Below are positions 1 to 6,631 of a stretch of 21,469 nucleotides of DNA, piece by piece. The stretch comes from a virus. The notes beneath the pieces are model-generated. The model was not told where the DNA came from. It made no database searches and saw only the letters and a list, made by a program, of their open reading frames with translations. The first letter of the stretch is position 1; each line of letters begins with the position of its first letter. The translations under genes and the position numbers were made by a program. The stretch lies in IMG/VR virus record IMGVR_UViG_3300028879_000011, positions 1 to 21,469 of that record, one strand, 5' to 3'.

Positions 1-365
1 CCGCCCGGGCCGACGAGACCGCCAGGGAACTGGCCGTCATCACCGCCCGGATGCGGGAAGGGGACTACCAGACGGAGAAGCGGAAGCTCGCCGACATGGG
101 CGTCCCCCCGTTCATCACCGAACTGGCGAGGCCGCTGCTCGAAGGCGCCGGGCGGGTGGTCGAGCTCGCCAACGGGAAGACCGCCGACGCCGGGCAGATC
201 ATGCGGCGGGTCCTCACCGAGTACGCCCAGCAGGCCCGCCTCCTCGACCTCGACGTCGAGCTGGGCTCCCCGATGGACGAGCCGGAAGACGCCGTGCGGG
301 AGCAGGTGGCAACGTCGCGGGACGACGTGGTGTCCCGGTTCAAGCAGGCCACGGGGCTGAAGTAA
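1..365 (+). CDS. C-terminal part of a capsid-assembly protein (scaffold or prohead-protease scaffold domain), partial
   Basis: The frame is open from base 3, the window edge, so the true start lies upstream; an internal ATG at 51 is not a convincing start. About 120 residues are visible. They are charged and helical, with a conserved-looking core (VPPFITELARPLLEG, then a VELANGKTADAGQ stretch) and an acidic tail (GSPMDEPED) ending in a basic helix. I recall this pattern from the C-terminal scaffold-like part of capsid maturation proteases or scaffolds in actinophages. Position fits: two genes upstream of the major capsid protein, where siphoviruses encode protease and scaffold. A scaffold would chaperone capsid shell assembly in the cytoplasm and be lost on maturation. 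No protease active-site residues are in the visible part, so function is inferred from context and general resemblance. Confidence 0.6.
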   Translation, partial: ARADETARELAVITARMREGDYQTEKRKLADMGVPPFITELARPLLEGAGRVVELANGKTADAGQIMRRVLTEYAQQARLLDLDVELGSPMDEPEDAVREQVATSRDDVVSRFKQATGLK

Positions 366-369
366 GCCA

Positions 370-564
370 GTGGCCCGCTACGTGGTGGTGACCCCGGTGA
401 CAGTCGCCGGGTCCGGGTACGGCCAGCCGGCCCGCCTGCTGGCAAAAGGCCAGGTGGTGGAACTGTCCGCGGCCGAAGTCGTCCAGGTGGGCGCGGGCAA
501 CCTCCGCGCCGTGACCGCCCACGATCAGCTCGCCGAAGGGCCGGCGGTGAGCAATGGTGACTAG
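370..564 (+). CDS. Small phage protein with a GAGNLR motif, function unknown
   Basis: A 64-residue protein starting with GTG four bases after the preceding stop, so probably translated by coupling; no strong Shine-Dalgarno is visible. The sequence looks like one small beta-rich domain (RYVVVTPVTVAG, then LLAKGQVVELSAAEV) followed by VGAGNLRAV and a short acidic tail. A similar GAGNLR ending is seen in the larger protein at 4409-5026, suggesting a shared domain. Small proteins of this kind are common between scaffold and decoration genes in actinophages, and a minor head component is possible but not shown. Its TAG stop lies 13 bases from the end of an antisense HNH gene, which may have inserted right after it. 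Confidence 0.7.
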   Translation: MARYVVVTPVTVAGSGYGQPARLLAKGQVVELSAAEVVQVGAGNLRAVTAHDQLAEGPAVSNGD

Positions 565-577
565 CGAACGGTCCGCG

Positions 578-1372
578 TCACTTCATGGCCCTGGCCTCGG
601 CGCGCCTCCTTTGCCCCTCCCGGCGGCACGCCTTGCACTCCCGGTGGCCGGACGGGCTGGTGTAGGTGTTCGCCTCGTCCCAGGGAGTCCCGCAGGCAAC
701 GCAGCACGGTTCCAGCTCCAGGGGCCGGCGGTTATCGACCTGCTCCTTCGCCGTGGCCCAGCGGACGTTTCCGGGCTCGTAGTTCCCGTTGACGTCGATG
801 CGATCGAACGTGTAGATGGGCATCCCGCTCGGGTACTTTCCTTCCGGCTGCGGTCCGATCTCGGCCTCCACGTCGGCGATGAAGACAAGCACGTCATGCC
901 AGCGATCGCAGACGCGGATACCACGGCCGCCGTAGTAGCGGTAGCCGGTCGCGGCGGGGATCTCGCAGCGCCGGAGGATCCTGTACCAGAGCCGCAGCAG
1001 GGGATGCTCTTCCCCGCGTGCGGAGAGGCCATGGCCGTCGATCCGGGTCTGCTGCCGGGCTTTCTGCTCAGGAGTCAGGTTGCCGAGCACCCTGGCCGCC
1101 CGCGCTCTGCCCTCGGGTGTTCTAGCGGACATCGGCCCGGGGGAGAACTCGCACGTCTTCCCGCACGTTTTGACCCGCCCGTTGAACAGGTTGGACAGCG
1201 CGACCGTGACCGTCTGCCCGCAATCACACAGGCACACGGCGGCACGCCAGCCACCCGGCTTAGCGGGCGTGACACCCGTCAGGACGCCGGTTTCGGTCAC
1301 CATCAGCCTGCCGAACCGCTGCCCGACGTCCACGAAAAGCCTCGGCTTCGGCCCGTTCCCCGTTCCGCCCAT
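578..1372 (-). CDS. HNH-family homing endonuclease, first minus-strand copy (HNH-1)
   Basis: A 264-aa protein encoded antisense to the structural operon. The N-terminal region (about 47-74) has a Cys cluster (CLCDCG, then CGKTC) like the zinc ribbon often placed before phage HNH domains. The core (about 146-215) has the recognisable series YYGGRGIRVCDRW, FDRID, NGNYEPGNVRWAT and EQVDNRR, a phage HNH subgroup in which the first catalytic His position is not His. A second Cys-pair module follows (CCVACG, then CKAC, residues 223-249) before a basic tail. Such proteins cut DNA at a cognate site and spread their own gene by homing. Between the Cys cluster and the core is a basic insert (about 82-115) absent from the paralogue at 5717-6631. 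It starts with ATG, has no visible Shine-Dalgarno and may be leaderless. Confidence 0.85.
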   Translation of the reverse strand: MGGTGNGPKPRLFVDVGQRFGRLMVTETGVLTGVTPAKPGGWRAAVCLCDCGQTVTVALSNLFNGRVKTCGKTCEFSPGPMSARTPEGRARAARVLGNLTPEQKARQQTRIDGHGLSARGEEHPLLRLWYRILRRCEIPAATGYRYYGGRGIRVCDRWHDVLVFIADVEAEIGPQPEGKYPSGMPIYTFDRIDVNGNYEPGNVRWATAKEQVDNRRPLELEPCCVACGTPWDEANTYTSPSGHRECKACRREGQRRRAEARAMK

Positions 1373-1378
1373 GACGTA

Positions 1379-1408
1379 ACACTACACGCAATTCGGGCGG
1401 GACACCAA
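1379..1408 (-). promoter_or_regulatory. Candidate promoter for HNH-1, possibly leaderless
   Basis: Read on the minus strand, TTGGTG (1408-1403) and TAGTGT (1384-1379) are separated by 18 bases, with six bases between the -10 and the ATG at 1372. That spacing would put transcription initiation at or next to the start codon, consistent with the missing Shine-Dalgarno. The -35 matches consensus only in TTG, so this is a visual candidate. Confidence 0.25.
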
Positions 1409-1464
1409 CCACCGACGTGTCGAACAGCGACTAGGCATACGAGAACTGAAGGGGGCGTGGCCGC

Positions 1465-1962
1465 ATGACTGCGGTACTCCCGCATTACACCAGGGGGCCA
1501 CGGAACCTCCAGGTCTCCACCCTGATCTTCGGCGGCCAGTTCGTCATGCCGACCACCCAGGGGTACGGGACCACGGACCTGACCGTGAAGGTGGCCACGT
1601 CCGCGACGGTCTACTGCTCAGGCGTCGCCGGCGCCGACGCGAACGTCATCTCCACCCAGACCGGCGCCGCGAACGCCTACGGCGACCCCCTCATCGACAT
1701 GTCCGTCCTCACGGACTACGTGCCCGTCTACGCGGGCGGGTGGGACATCTGGGTCTGGTACGTCGGGCAGGCGTACACCGACCAGAAGCTGATCATCGGC
1801 GCGACCGGCGGAGCGGTCACCGGCGCCGGCGCGGGACCGGCCGCGGACCAGGTGGTGGCCGTGTGCACCCACCCGGGCGGCGTGTCCAGCGCGATGCTCA
1901 CCCAGCAGATCGGCGGCACCGGGGCCGCATCCTACTTCCTGGGCCGGGCCCGGGTCCTTTAA
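1465..1962 (+). CDS. Probable capsid decoration / minor head protein
   Basis: A 165-aa protein starting with ATG behind a good Shine-Dalgarno (AAGGGGGCG). It is low in charge, rich in Gly, Ala, Thr and Val, and looks all-beta (VSTLIFGGQFVMP, LTVKVATSATVYCSGV, WDIWVWYVGQ, QKLIIGATGGAVTGAGAG). It lies directly upstream of the major capsid gene with an 18-base gap, the usual site of decoration or head-stabilising proteins in siphoviruses. Such proteins sit on the outside of the capsid shell and stabilise it after expansion. I recognise the position and composition rather than a specific family. A head fibre or other minor structural protein is the alternative. The 92-base gap upstream carries a TCGAACA motif and follows the HNH-1 insertion. 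Confidence 0.6.
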   Translation: MTAVLPHYTRGPRNLQVSTLIFGGQFVMPTTQGYGTTDLTVKVATSATVYCSGVAGADANVISTQTGAANAYGDPLIDMSVLTDYVPVYAGGWDIWVWYVGQAYTDQKLIIGATGGAVTGAGAGPAADQVVAVCTHPGGVSSAMLTQQIGGTGAASYFLGRARVL

Positions 1963-1980
1963 GAGAGAAGGACTGACCAG

Positions 1981-2892
1981 ATGCCATCTGGCGCGAGGGG
2001 CTATAGCGACGGCCCGAGAATCACAGTCAACGAGCTGCTGAAAGACCCCCTGGTCATTCCGGCGCTCATCCTGGATATCACCGCCAACGAGTTCATCATG
2101 GACTCGGTGCTGCGGATGGGCGGCGCGGCCCCTTCCGGCGCGGTCCGCTACTCGGAGTCCACGCCGCTTTACGCCGACGATTTCCCGGAGATCAGGCCCG
2201 AATTCGGTGAGGTCCCCGTCGTCCCGACGTCCATCGGCGTGCCCCGGGTGGTGTTCACTCACGAGCGCGCCATGGCCATCATGGTGTCCGACGAGATGCG
2301 GCGCAGGCAGGCCATCGACCCGGTGACCCGGCAGCTGCTGCAGGTCAAGAACACGATGGTGTACTCGTGGAACACCGCCTTCTACTCCGCCGTCGTGGCG
2401 AACGCGTCCATTCAGACGCTGGCCGTGGCCAATCCGTGGGCGAGTGCTTCGGCCACTATCCGGGCGGATATCGCGCAGGCCGTATATCTGGTCGAAAACG
2501 CGAATATCGTGTCCCCGAGCGGGGTAACACAATGGCTCGGATTCGAAGCCGACACGCTGATAATCAACCACGGGACCAAGAACACGCTTCTGCAAAGCTC
2601 CACGTTCGCGGCGCCGTACATCGGCGATATCGCGTCGGAATCCCTTCTTTACACGGGGACTCTGCCGCAGAAGATATTCAACCTGGACGTGCTCGTGTCC
2701 CGCCAGGTGCCGGCCGGAAACGCGATCATCATGCAGCGGAACCGGGCCGGTTTCTACGCCGATGAGCTGCCTTTCATCGCAGGGCCGCTTTATCGCGACG
2801 AGAGCCGCAAGACCTGGCGGTCGGACACTCAGCGTAGTTCGGCCGTAGGGCTCGACCAACCGTTGGCCGTGTCTTTGCTGTCCGGGGTCTGA
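1981..2892 (+). CDS. Major capsid protein (HK97 fold)
   Basis: A 303-aa protein starting with ATG, with a strong Shine-Dalgarno (GAGAAGGA) about eight bases upstream. The N-terminus (ITVNELLKDPLVIPALILDI), then RMGGAAPSGAVRYSES near residue 50, a VVFTHERAMAIMVSDEMRRR segment near 95-115 and the C-terminal pattern (VSRQVPAGNAIIMQRNRAGF, then the RDESRKTWRSD region) match actinophage major capsid proteins of the HK97 fold. At about 300 aa the length is typical of versions that use a separate scaffold rather than a long N-terminal delta domain. It forms the icosahedral shell around the genome. Local AT-richer stretches with several GATATC/AATATC codon pairs stand out from the surrounding GC. This assignment anchors the rest of the window. 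Confidence 0.9.
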   Translation: MPSGARGYSDGPRITVNELLKDPLVIPALILDITANEFIMDSVLRMGGAAPSGAVRYSESTPLYADDFPEIRPEFGEVPVVPTSIGVPRVVFTHERAMAIMVSDEMRRRQAIDPVTRQLLQVKNTMVYSWNTAFYSAVVANASIQTLAVANPWASASATIRADIAQAVYLVENANIVSPSGVTQWLGFEADTLIINHGTKNTLLQSSTFAAPYIGDIASESLLYTGTLPQKIFNLDVLVSRQVPAGNAIIMQRNRAGFYADELPFIAGPLYRDESRKTWRSDTQRSSAVGLDQPLAVSLLSGV

Positions 2893-2901
2893 TTTCGAAC
2901 A
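2892..2901 (+). promoter_or_regulatory. ATTTCGAACA motif directly after the major capsid gene
   Basis: This 10-mer overlaps the last base of the capsid stop codon and recurs exactly at 10966-10975, just after the major tail protein gene. Its core TCGAACA also occurs at 1420-1426, upstream of the decoration gene. TCGAAC is half of the actinobacterial LexA box, but the second half is poor here. Role unknown. Confidence 0.3.
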
Positions 2902-2925
2902 CATAACCGAGTACGGAGAGTTACT

Positions 2926-3198
2926 ATGAGCCGGGAACGCGAACGGGACGGGGGGCGTGACGAGATGACCGCGCTGGCCGAGACCGTACGTGAACTGCGG
3001 GAGGAAGTCGCCAGGCTTCGCGCCGGGCAGGCCGCGCACCACTGCTCTTGCGTGCACTACCACTGGGCCGGCTACCCGGCGGCCCCGTCTGTGCAGCCGT
3101 ACACCCCGCCGTACACCATCACCTGCGAGTCCCCGGTGTTCAGCACCGTCACGACCACCAATGTCCCGCAGTACCAGACCTTCACCCTGAGCAACTGA
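2926..3198 (+). CDS. Small coiled-coil protein with a Cys/His cluster
   Basis: A 90-aa protein starting with ATG after a Shine-Dalgarno (CGGAGAG). The highly charged N-terminus leads into a heptad-like helix (LAETVRELREEVARLRAG, about residues 16-33), then a compact Cys/His cluster (HHCSCVHYHW, about 38-48) that could bind metal, then a Pro/Tyr/Thr-rich tail (YPAAPSVQPYTPPYTI) that is probably extended or beta. It lies between the major capsid gene and further accessory genes, so a minor head or assembly role is plausible. I do not recognise a named family. The coiled coil suggests it oligomerises and the cluster suggests a metal-stabilised knuckle; both are inference. Confidence 0.75.
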   Translation: MSRERERDGGRDEMTALAETVRELREEVARLRAGQAAHHCSCVHYHWAGYPAAPSVQPYTPPYTITCESPVFSTVTTTNVPQYQTFTLSN

Positions 3199-3207
3199 GG
3201 AGACGGA

Positions 3208-3771
3208 ATGGCAACCGCAGTCACCGAGCCGGCACCGCTTTCCGCCGAGGAAACAGCCACCCTCGACAAGCTCCTGGCCCGCGCCACGGGCGCACCCGCC
3301 ACCCGCGTAGGCGAGCCCTACCAGGCCCTCATCTGCCTGAGTGTCCCCCGCCGCGGCGACAAGGACCGGGCCACCGATCTCGTATACCCCGGTGAGATCG
3401 TGCACCTGACCGAGGAAGAGGCCCGCCAGTTCAACCGCAAAGGCGCGCGGGACGGACGGCAGGTCGACGTGGTGCGGAAGGTGTCCGGGCCGGACGGCAC
3501 GCATGAGCCGGTCCCGGTAGTCCCGCCCCGCGCCGTGTCCGGCCGCCTGTTCCGGCCGACCACCCCGCCTCCCGGTTCGGACGCCCCCCGCCCCGACCCG
3601 GACGGCTCGAGCGCCGTCCAGTTCCTCGCCGGGGACATGGGGAACGCCCCGGAAGGTTCCGAGGCTTCCCGCCCGGACGCGTCGGAGATGGCCGCGCACC
3701 TGACCGAATCGGCGACCGACGCCGTGGATCTCCCGCCGTCCCGCCGCGTCCGGCCGCAGGGAAGCCGATAA
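3208..3771 (+). CDS. Phage accessory structural protein, function unknown
   Basis: A 187-aa protein starting with ATG, with a good Shine-Dalgarno (GAGGAGACGGA) and a nine-base gap after the previous gene. The N-terminal half holds a small domain with YPGEIVHLTEEEARQFNRKG followed by a basic stretch, a pattern I associate with short beta-barrel-like phage proteins of unknown role. From about residue 95 the sequence turns Pro-, Gly- and Asp-rich (PVPVVPPRAVSG, RPTTPPPGSDAPRPDPDG) and looks disordered, ending in a basic tail. It lies in the accessory block after the capsid gene. No catalytic or transmembrane features are visible. A connector or minor capsid role is possible by position only. Confidence 0.75.
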   Translation: MATAVTEPAPLSAEETATLDKLLARATGAPATRVGEPYQALICLSVPRRGDKDRATDLVYPGEIVHLTEEEARQFNRKGARDGRQVDVVRKVSGPDGTHEPVPVVPPRAVSGRLFRPTTPPPGSDAPRPDPDGSSAVQFLAGDMGNAPEGSEASRPDASEMAAHLTESATDAVDLPPSRRVRPQGSR

Positions 3772-3774
3772 CCC

Positions 3775-4389
3775 ATGCCCTGGATCGGAGGCACGATCGA
3801 GCCGCTGGAGGTAGCCGGCCTGCGCTGCCCCCGCTGCTGGTTCGCGGGCCCGATGGCGCCGTACGCGGCGCTGACATACCGGTGCCTGCGGTGCGAATGG
3901 CCCTTCACGCTGGCCGCCCCGGCTGTCTCCTCCCCTGCCGTCCCGCTGACCGCCGTCCCGGTCACGAACGCCACGGGCACCGTCGCGGCGGTCACCATCA
4001 CCGGCGGCACCCTCACGTTCGTGTACGTCAACGCGGTGCAGGCCGGAACCACGGCGGGGACGTACCTGGTCCCGGCCGGCGGGACGATCTCGGTCACGTA
4101 CTCGGCCGCGCCGGCATGGGCGTGGGCGCTGCCCGCGATCTCCGCCGGCGTGTCCGCCGGGGCGGCGGCGCTGCCGTTCACCGCCGGGGGCACCAGCTTC
4201 ACGGCGGGGCAGGTGCTGATCATCGACCCGTCCGGCACTTCTGACGTGGCGGTCGTCACCGGCACGCCTACAGCCACTTCCGTGCCGGTGGGCGGGATGG
4301 AGCTCGCGCACCTGTCCGGGGTCCTCGTCACCGTCGCGCAGCTCACCCCGGCGCTGGCCGGCGACGCCGTACCGCAGACCGCCTACTAG
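3775..4389 (+). CDS. Zinc-ribbon protein fused to a W-x-W beta module
   Basis: A 204-aa protein starting three bases after the previous stop. The N-terminus has two Cys pairs (CPRC at 18-21, CLRC at 37-40) spaced like a zinc ribbon. A beta-rich module follows (about 61-117): VTNATGTVAAVTI, a VYVN turn, GTYLVPAGGTISVTYS, and a final WAW. The same module occurs twice in the protein at 5079-5720. The C-terminal third (about 118-204) is another low-charge beta region (GGTSFTAGQVLIIDPSG) resembling repeat units of phage fibre or decoration proteins. The beta module resembles small domains common in actinophage head or tail accessory proteins. Fusion to a zinc ribbon is unusual for a virion protein; DNA or protein contact by the ribbon is a guess. 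Confidence 0.75.
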   Translation: MPWIGGTIEPLEVAGLRCPRCWFAGPMAPYAALTYRCLRCEWPFTLAAPAVSSPAVPLTAVPVTNATGTVAAVTITGGTLTFVYVNAVQAGTTAGTYLVPAGGTISVTYSAAPAWAWALPAISAGVSAGAAALPFTAGGTSFTAGQVLIIDPSGTSDVAVVTGTPTATSVPVGGMELAHLSGVLVTVAQLTPALAGDAVPQTAY

Positions 4390-5552
4390 ACCGCAGGGGG
4401 GTGACCGCATGACGCTGAACCGGTACATAGTGACATCCGATGTCACCATTGCCGCAGGCACCGGCAGTTCCCCGGCGTCAGGACCGGCGACCTCGGCCAG
4501 CGGAACCACCTCCGCGGCACCCGCAGCCGGGACCGTGATCACCTCCGAGGCCGCCGCGACGGGAACGTTCCTGCTGTCCTGGACGTGCACCCTGGCCTCA
4601 GCCGCAGCGGCCGGGGACGCCGGCAACTTCGGCCTGTACTCCGGGACGACGCTGCTGGCCACGTCGGTCAACGCGGGGACCGTCGGGTCCTACCCGCAGC
4701 AGGCGGTCACGACCTACATGGGGGCCGGCGCGGCGGTCACCGTCCAGGTCATCGCGGCGGGGTCCGCCGGGTCGGTGTACAGCGCGGCACTGACAGTGAC
4801 GCCGCTGATGGCCGGGGACACCAAGGGGGCCGTGGCGTGGGACGGGTCCGGTTCGCCGGCGGGGTGGACGCCCGGCGGGTTCCCCGTCAAGTTCCTCCAG
4901 GGCACGCCGCTGATCCTGGACCCGGCCGGGGATCTGTACAGCGCGATCGGGGCCGGGAACCTGCGGGCCTGGGTTGACGGAACGGACACCTGCGGTCACG
5001 GGCATTGGGGGGCACTCGCAAATTGAGCTCCATCCAGCCGCCTACTGGCCGCAACTACGACGCTACGGAGATGGCCCCGTGATCATGCAGCCAGCGGTAC
5101 CCGCGACGAGCCCCGGCGGGACCACCAACACCGTCGTCAACACATCGGGCGGAACCGCGTACGTGAGTGTCGGCGCGAACGGCGCGACGATGGCCAACTA
5201 CTGGGTCAACGGCGTGTCCGTGGCCACCACCGCGACCGCTTACATGATGACCGTCCCCCCGGGCGCCACGTGCGCTTTGCAGTACACCGGCGCGACCCCG
5301 GTCTGGTACTGGTCCGCGATCACCCCGGCGCTGCCCGCCTCCCCCGCCACAGTCGTGAACACCACCGGCCGGAACCTGTCCGCCGCGTTCCTCGGCGCCG
5401 GCGCTGTTACCGCGGTCACGGTCAACGGCCTGACCACCGGGATCACCCAGGCCCCCGGGATGCAGCCCGCCGCCGCGGCCACCGGAGGGGTGCCGCTGCC
5501 CGCCGGCGCCACCATCGTGGTCACCTACACCGGGACCGTGGCGTGGGCGTGG
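3955..5552 (+). repeat. Three dispersed copies of a W-x-W beta module
   Basis: Protein-level repeats lie at about 3955-4125, 5130-5312 and 5349-5552. Each starts with V-x-N-x-(S/T)-G, has a VNG/VNA turn in the middle and ends with a P-(A/P)-G-(A/G)-T strand followed by Y-(S/T) and W-x-W. The unit is 57-68 residues. Divergence between copies implies old duplication. The intervening gene at 4409-5026 lacks the W-x-W ending. Confidence 0.7.
4409..5026 (+). CDS. Beta-rich accessory virion protein, function unknown
   Basis: A 205-aa protein starting with ATG after a purine-rich Shine-Dalgarno (AGGGGGGTGA). Residues about 20-45 are a Ser/Ala/Thr/Pro-rich linker. Residues about 43-132 look like one Ig-like or jelly-roll domain (TFLLSWTCTLASA, NFGLYSGTTLLATS, VTVQVIAAGSAGSVYSAALT). 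The C-terminal part has VKFLQGTPLILDPAGDLY then IGAGNLRAWVDG, similar to the end of the 64-aa protein at 370-564. It is almost uncharged, as expected for an exterior beta protein. A capsid surface or head-fibre role fits its place beside the capsid gene, but I do not recognise a named family. Confidence 0.7.
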   Translation: MTLNRYIVTSDVTIAAGTGSSPASGPATSASGTTSAAPAAGTVITSEAAATGTFLLSWTCTLASAAAAGDAGNFGLYSGTTLLATSVNAGTVGSYPQQAVTTYMGAGAAVTVQVIAAGSAGSVYSAALTVTPLMAGDTKGAVAWDGSGSPAGWTPGGFPVKFLQGTPLILDPAGDLYSAIGAGNLRAWVDGTDTCGHGHWGALAN

Positions 5553-5720
5553 CTCGACAGCCTGGACATGTCCGGGACCAGCTCCGACGGCACCGCCTAC
5601 GCGCAGTCCAACATCGTCCCCGCGTCCGGCGCAGGCGGGTACTCGTCGCTGAACACCCTGCCGTACGCGCCCCATGCTGCAAGTGGCTTCAGCGGATGGG
5701 GGGCCGGAATATCAAACTAA
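5079..5720 (+). CDS. Protein with two W-x-W beta modules (probable virion surface protein)
   Basis: I place the start at the GTG at 5079 because GGAG (5067-5070) lies eight bases upstream. An ATG at 5085 is also possible; the in-frame TTG at 4974 would overlap the previous gene by about 50 bases. The 213-aa product carries two copies of the beta module also found at 3775-4389: residues about 18-78 (VVNTSGGTAYVSV, TVPPGATCALQYTG, WYW) and about 91-158 (VVNTTGRNLSAAF, VTVNGLTTGI, LPAGATIVVTYTG, WAW). A Gly/Ser-rich tail follows. It is probably a capsid-surface or accessory tail protein. Its TAA stop overlaps by a few bases with the stop of the convergent HNH-2 gene, so the last residues may have been altered by that insertion. 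Confidence 0.75.
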   Translation: MIMQPAVPATSPGGTTNTVVNTSGGTAYVSVGANGATMANYWVNGVSVATTATAYMMTVPPGATCALQYTGATPVWYWSAITPALPASPATVVNTTGRNLSAAFLGAGAVTAVTVNGLTTGITQAPGMQPAAAATGGVPLPAGATIVVTYTGTVAWAWLDSLDMSGTSSDGTAYAQSNIVPASGAGGYSSLNTLPYAPHAASGFSGWGAGISN

Positions 5721-6631
5721 GCCGCCCGGTCCGGCAACTCCAGACGGTCGCCATCCCACCCGACGGTGCCGTCGTCCGCCGTGACCCTTTCTCTGACAAT
5801 CAGGTCCCCGGAGGGAAGCGTCACCGTCGGCACATCGGATGGCGGCGTTATCAGCGCCAGTACGGTCGTCTGCAAGCTGAGCGCCAGGCCCAGCAGTTCA
5901 TCGGCGTAGATAACTCGCCTGGCCGTCTCCGCATCGCTGACGGTTTGCCGATGCCAGGTCTTGAATCCCAGTGCCTGCATCCGGGCGGCGAGGGATGGCC
6001 CTCCCAGGTGCAGTTTCGCTCTCTGCCCGGCAACGTTCCAGGCCAGGACCTCCTTGTAGGACTGCGGCGCCCTCGCTTGAGCACCCCTTACCGGGTGATC
6101 TTGCCGGTTGTGCCGCTGTTGCAGCGCCGTCGCCCATCGGACGTTGCCCGGCTCGTAATTGCCGTCGTTGTCGATGCGGTCAAGCGTGTAGAGCGGCATG
6201 CCGCTCGGATACCTGCCTTCCGGCTTCACGCCGATGCTCGACTCGATATCCGCGATGAACGCAGCCAGGTCGCGCCAGCGTTCGCAGACCTTGATGCCGC
6301 GCCCCCCGTACCGGGGAAATTGCGGGGCGGACTCCTTGTAGCAGCGGTCCATCATGCCGCCCCACGTGGCGCGGAGCGGATGGCCCGAAAGCCCGTGCCT
6401 GACGCCGTGCTCCCGCTGCCAGCAGCCGCAGGACCCGCTGGCGCCGCTGTTCAGGTTGGACAGCGCAACCGTGACTACATTCCCGCAGTCGCACTGACAG
6501 ACGGCGGCACGCCATCCCGCAGGCTTGGACGGACTGACACCAAGCCGGGCATCGCTGTTCAGTACGACCAGCCGGTTGAATCGCTGTCCTACCTGGACGA
6601 ATATCCGCTGCTTAGCTCCCTTGCCGATCAC
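5717..6631 (-). CDS. HNH-family homing endonuclease with C-terminal XRE-like extension (HNH-2)
   Basis: A 304-aa protein on the minus strand, starting with a GTG that overlaps the stop of the upstream ribbon-helix-helix gene by four bases (GTGA). Domains in order: a Cys cluster (CQCDCG, then SCGC, 45-70); an HNH-type core (107-177) with RYGGRGIKVCERW, LDRID, NGNYEPGNVRWAT and QQRHNRQ; then a 120-residue extension absent from HNH-1. In the extension, WNVAGQRAKL, SLAARMQALG, WHRQTVSDAET, ADELLGLALSLQTTVLALI and VTLPSG (about 192-275) follow the layout of actinobacterial XRE/Cro-type helix-turn-helix regulators. It closely parallels HNH-1 across residues 1-180. A homing nuclease with an extra DNA-binding domain is the likeliest reading; the HTH assignment is from remembered family patterns. 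Confidence 0.82.
   Translation of the reverse strand: MIGKGAKQRIFVQVGQRFNRLVVLNSDARLGVSPSKPAGWRAAVCQCDCGNVVTVALSNLNSGASGSCGCWQREHGVRHGLSGHPLRATWGGMMDRCYKESAPQFPRYGGRGIKVCERWRDLAAFIADIESSIGVKPEGRYPSGMPLYTLDRIDNDGNYEPGNVRWATALQQRHNRQDHPVRGAQARAPQSYKEVLAWNVAGQRAKLHLGGPSLAARMQALGFKTWHRQTVSDAETARRVIYADELLGLALSLQTTVLALITPPSDVPTVTLPSGDLIVRERVTADDGTVGWDGDRLELPDRAA

Noticed and set aside
554-1468. A 304-codon plus-strand frame opposite HNH-1
   Set aside because: The minus strand carries clear Cys-cluster and HNH motifs; the plus frame shows none.
2895-2910. LexA (SOS) box after the capsid gene
   Set aside because: Only the first half, TCGAAC, fits; the second half matches about half of GTTCGA, so it is reported as an unexplained motif instead.
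1618-4671. A 1017-codon open frame on the minus strand across the capsid genes
   Set aside because: It is antisense to well-supported genes including the major capsid protein, is Arg/Gly/His-rich without domain features, and is the usual third-position GC shadow.
4974-5078. TTG at 4974 as the start of the double W-x-W protein
   Set aside because: It would overlap the preceding gene by 53 bases with no Shine-Dalgarno, whereas GTG 5079 has GGAG at good spacing.
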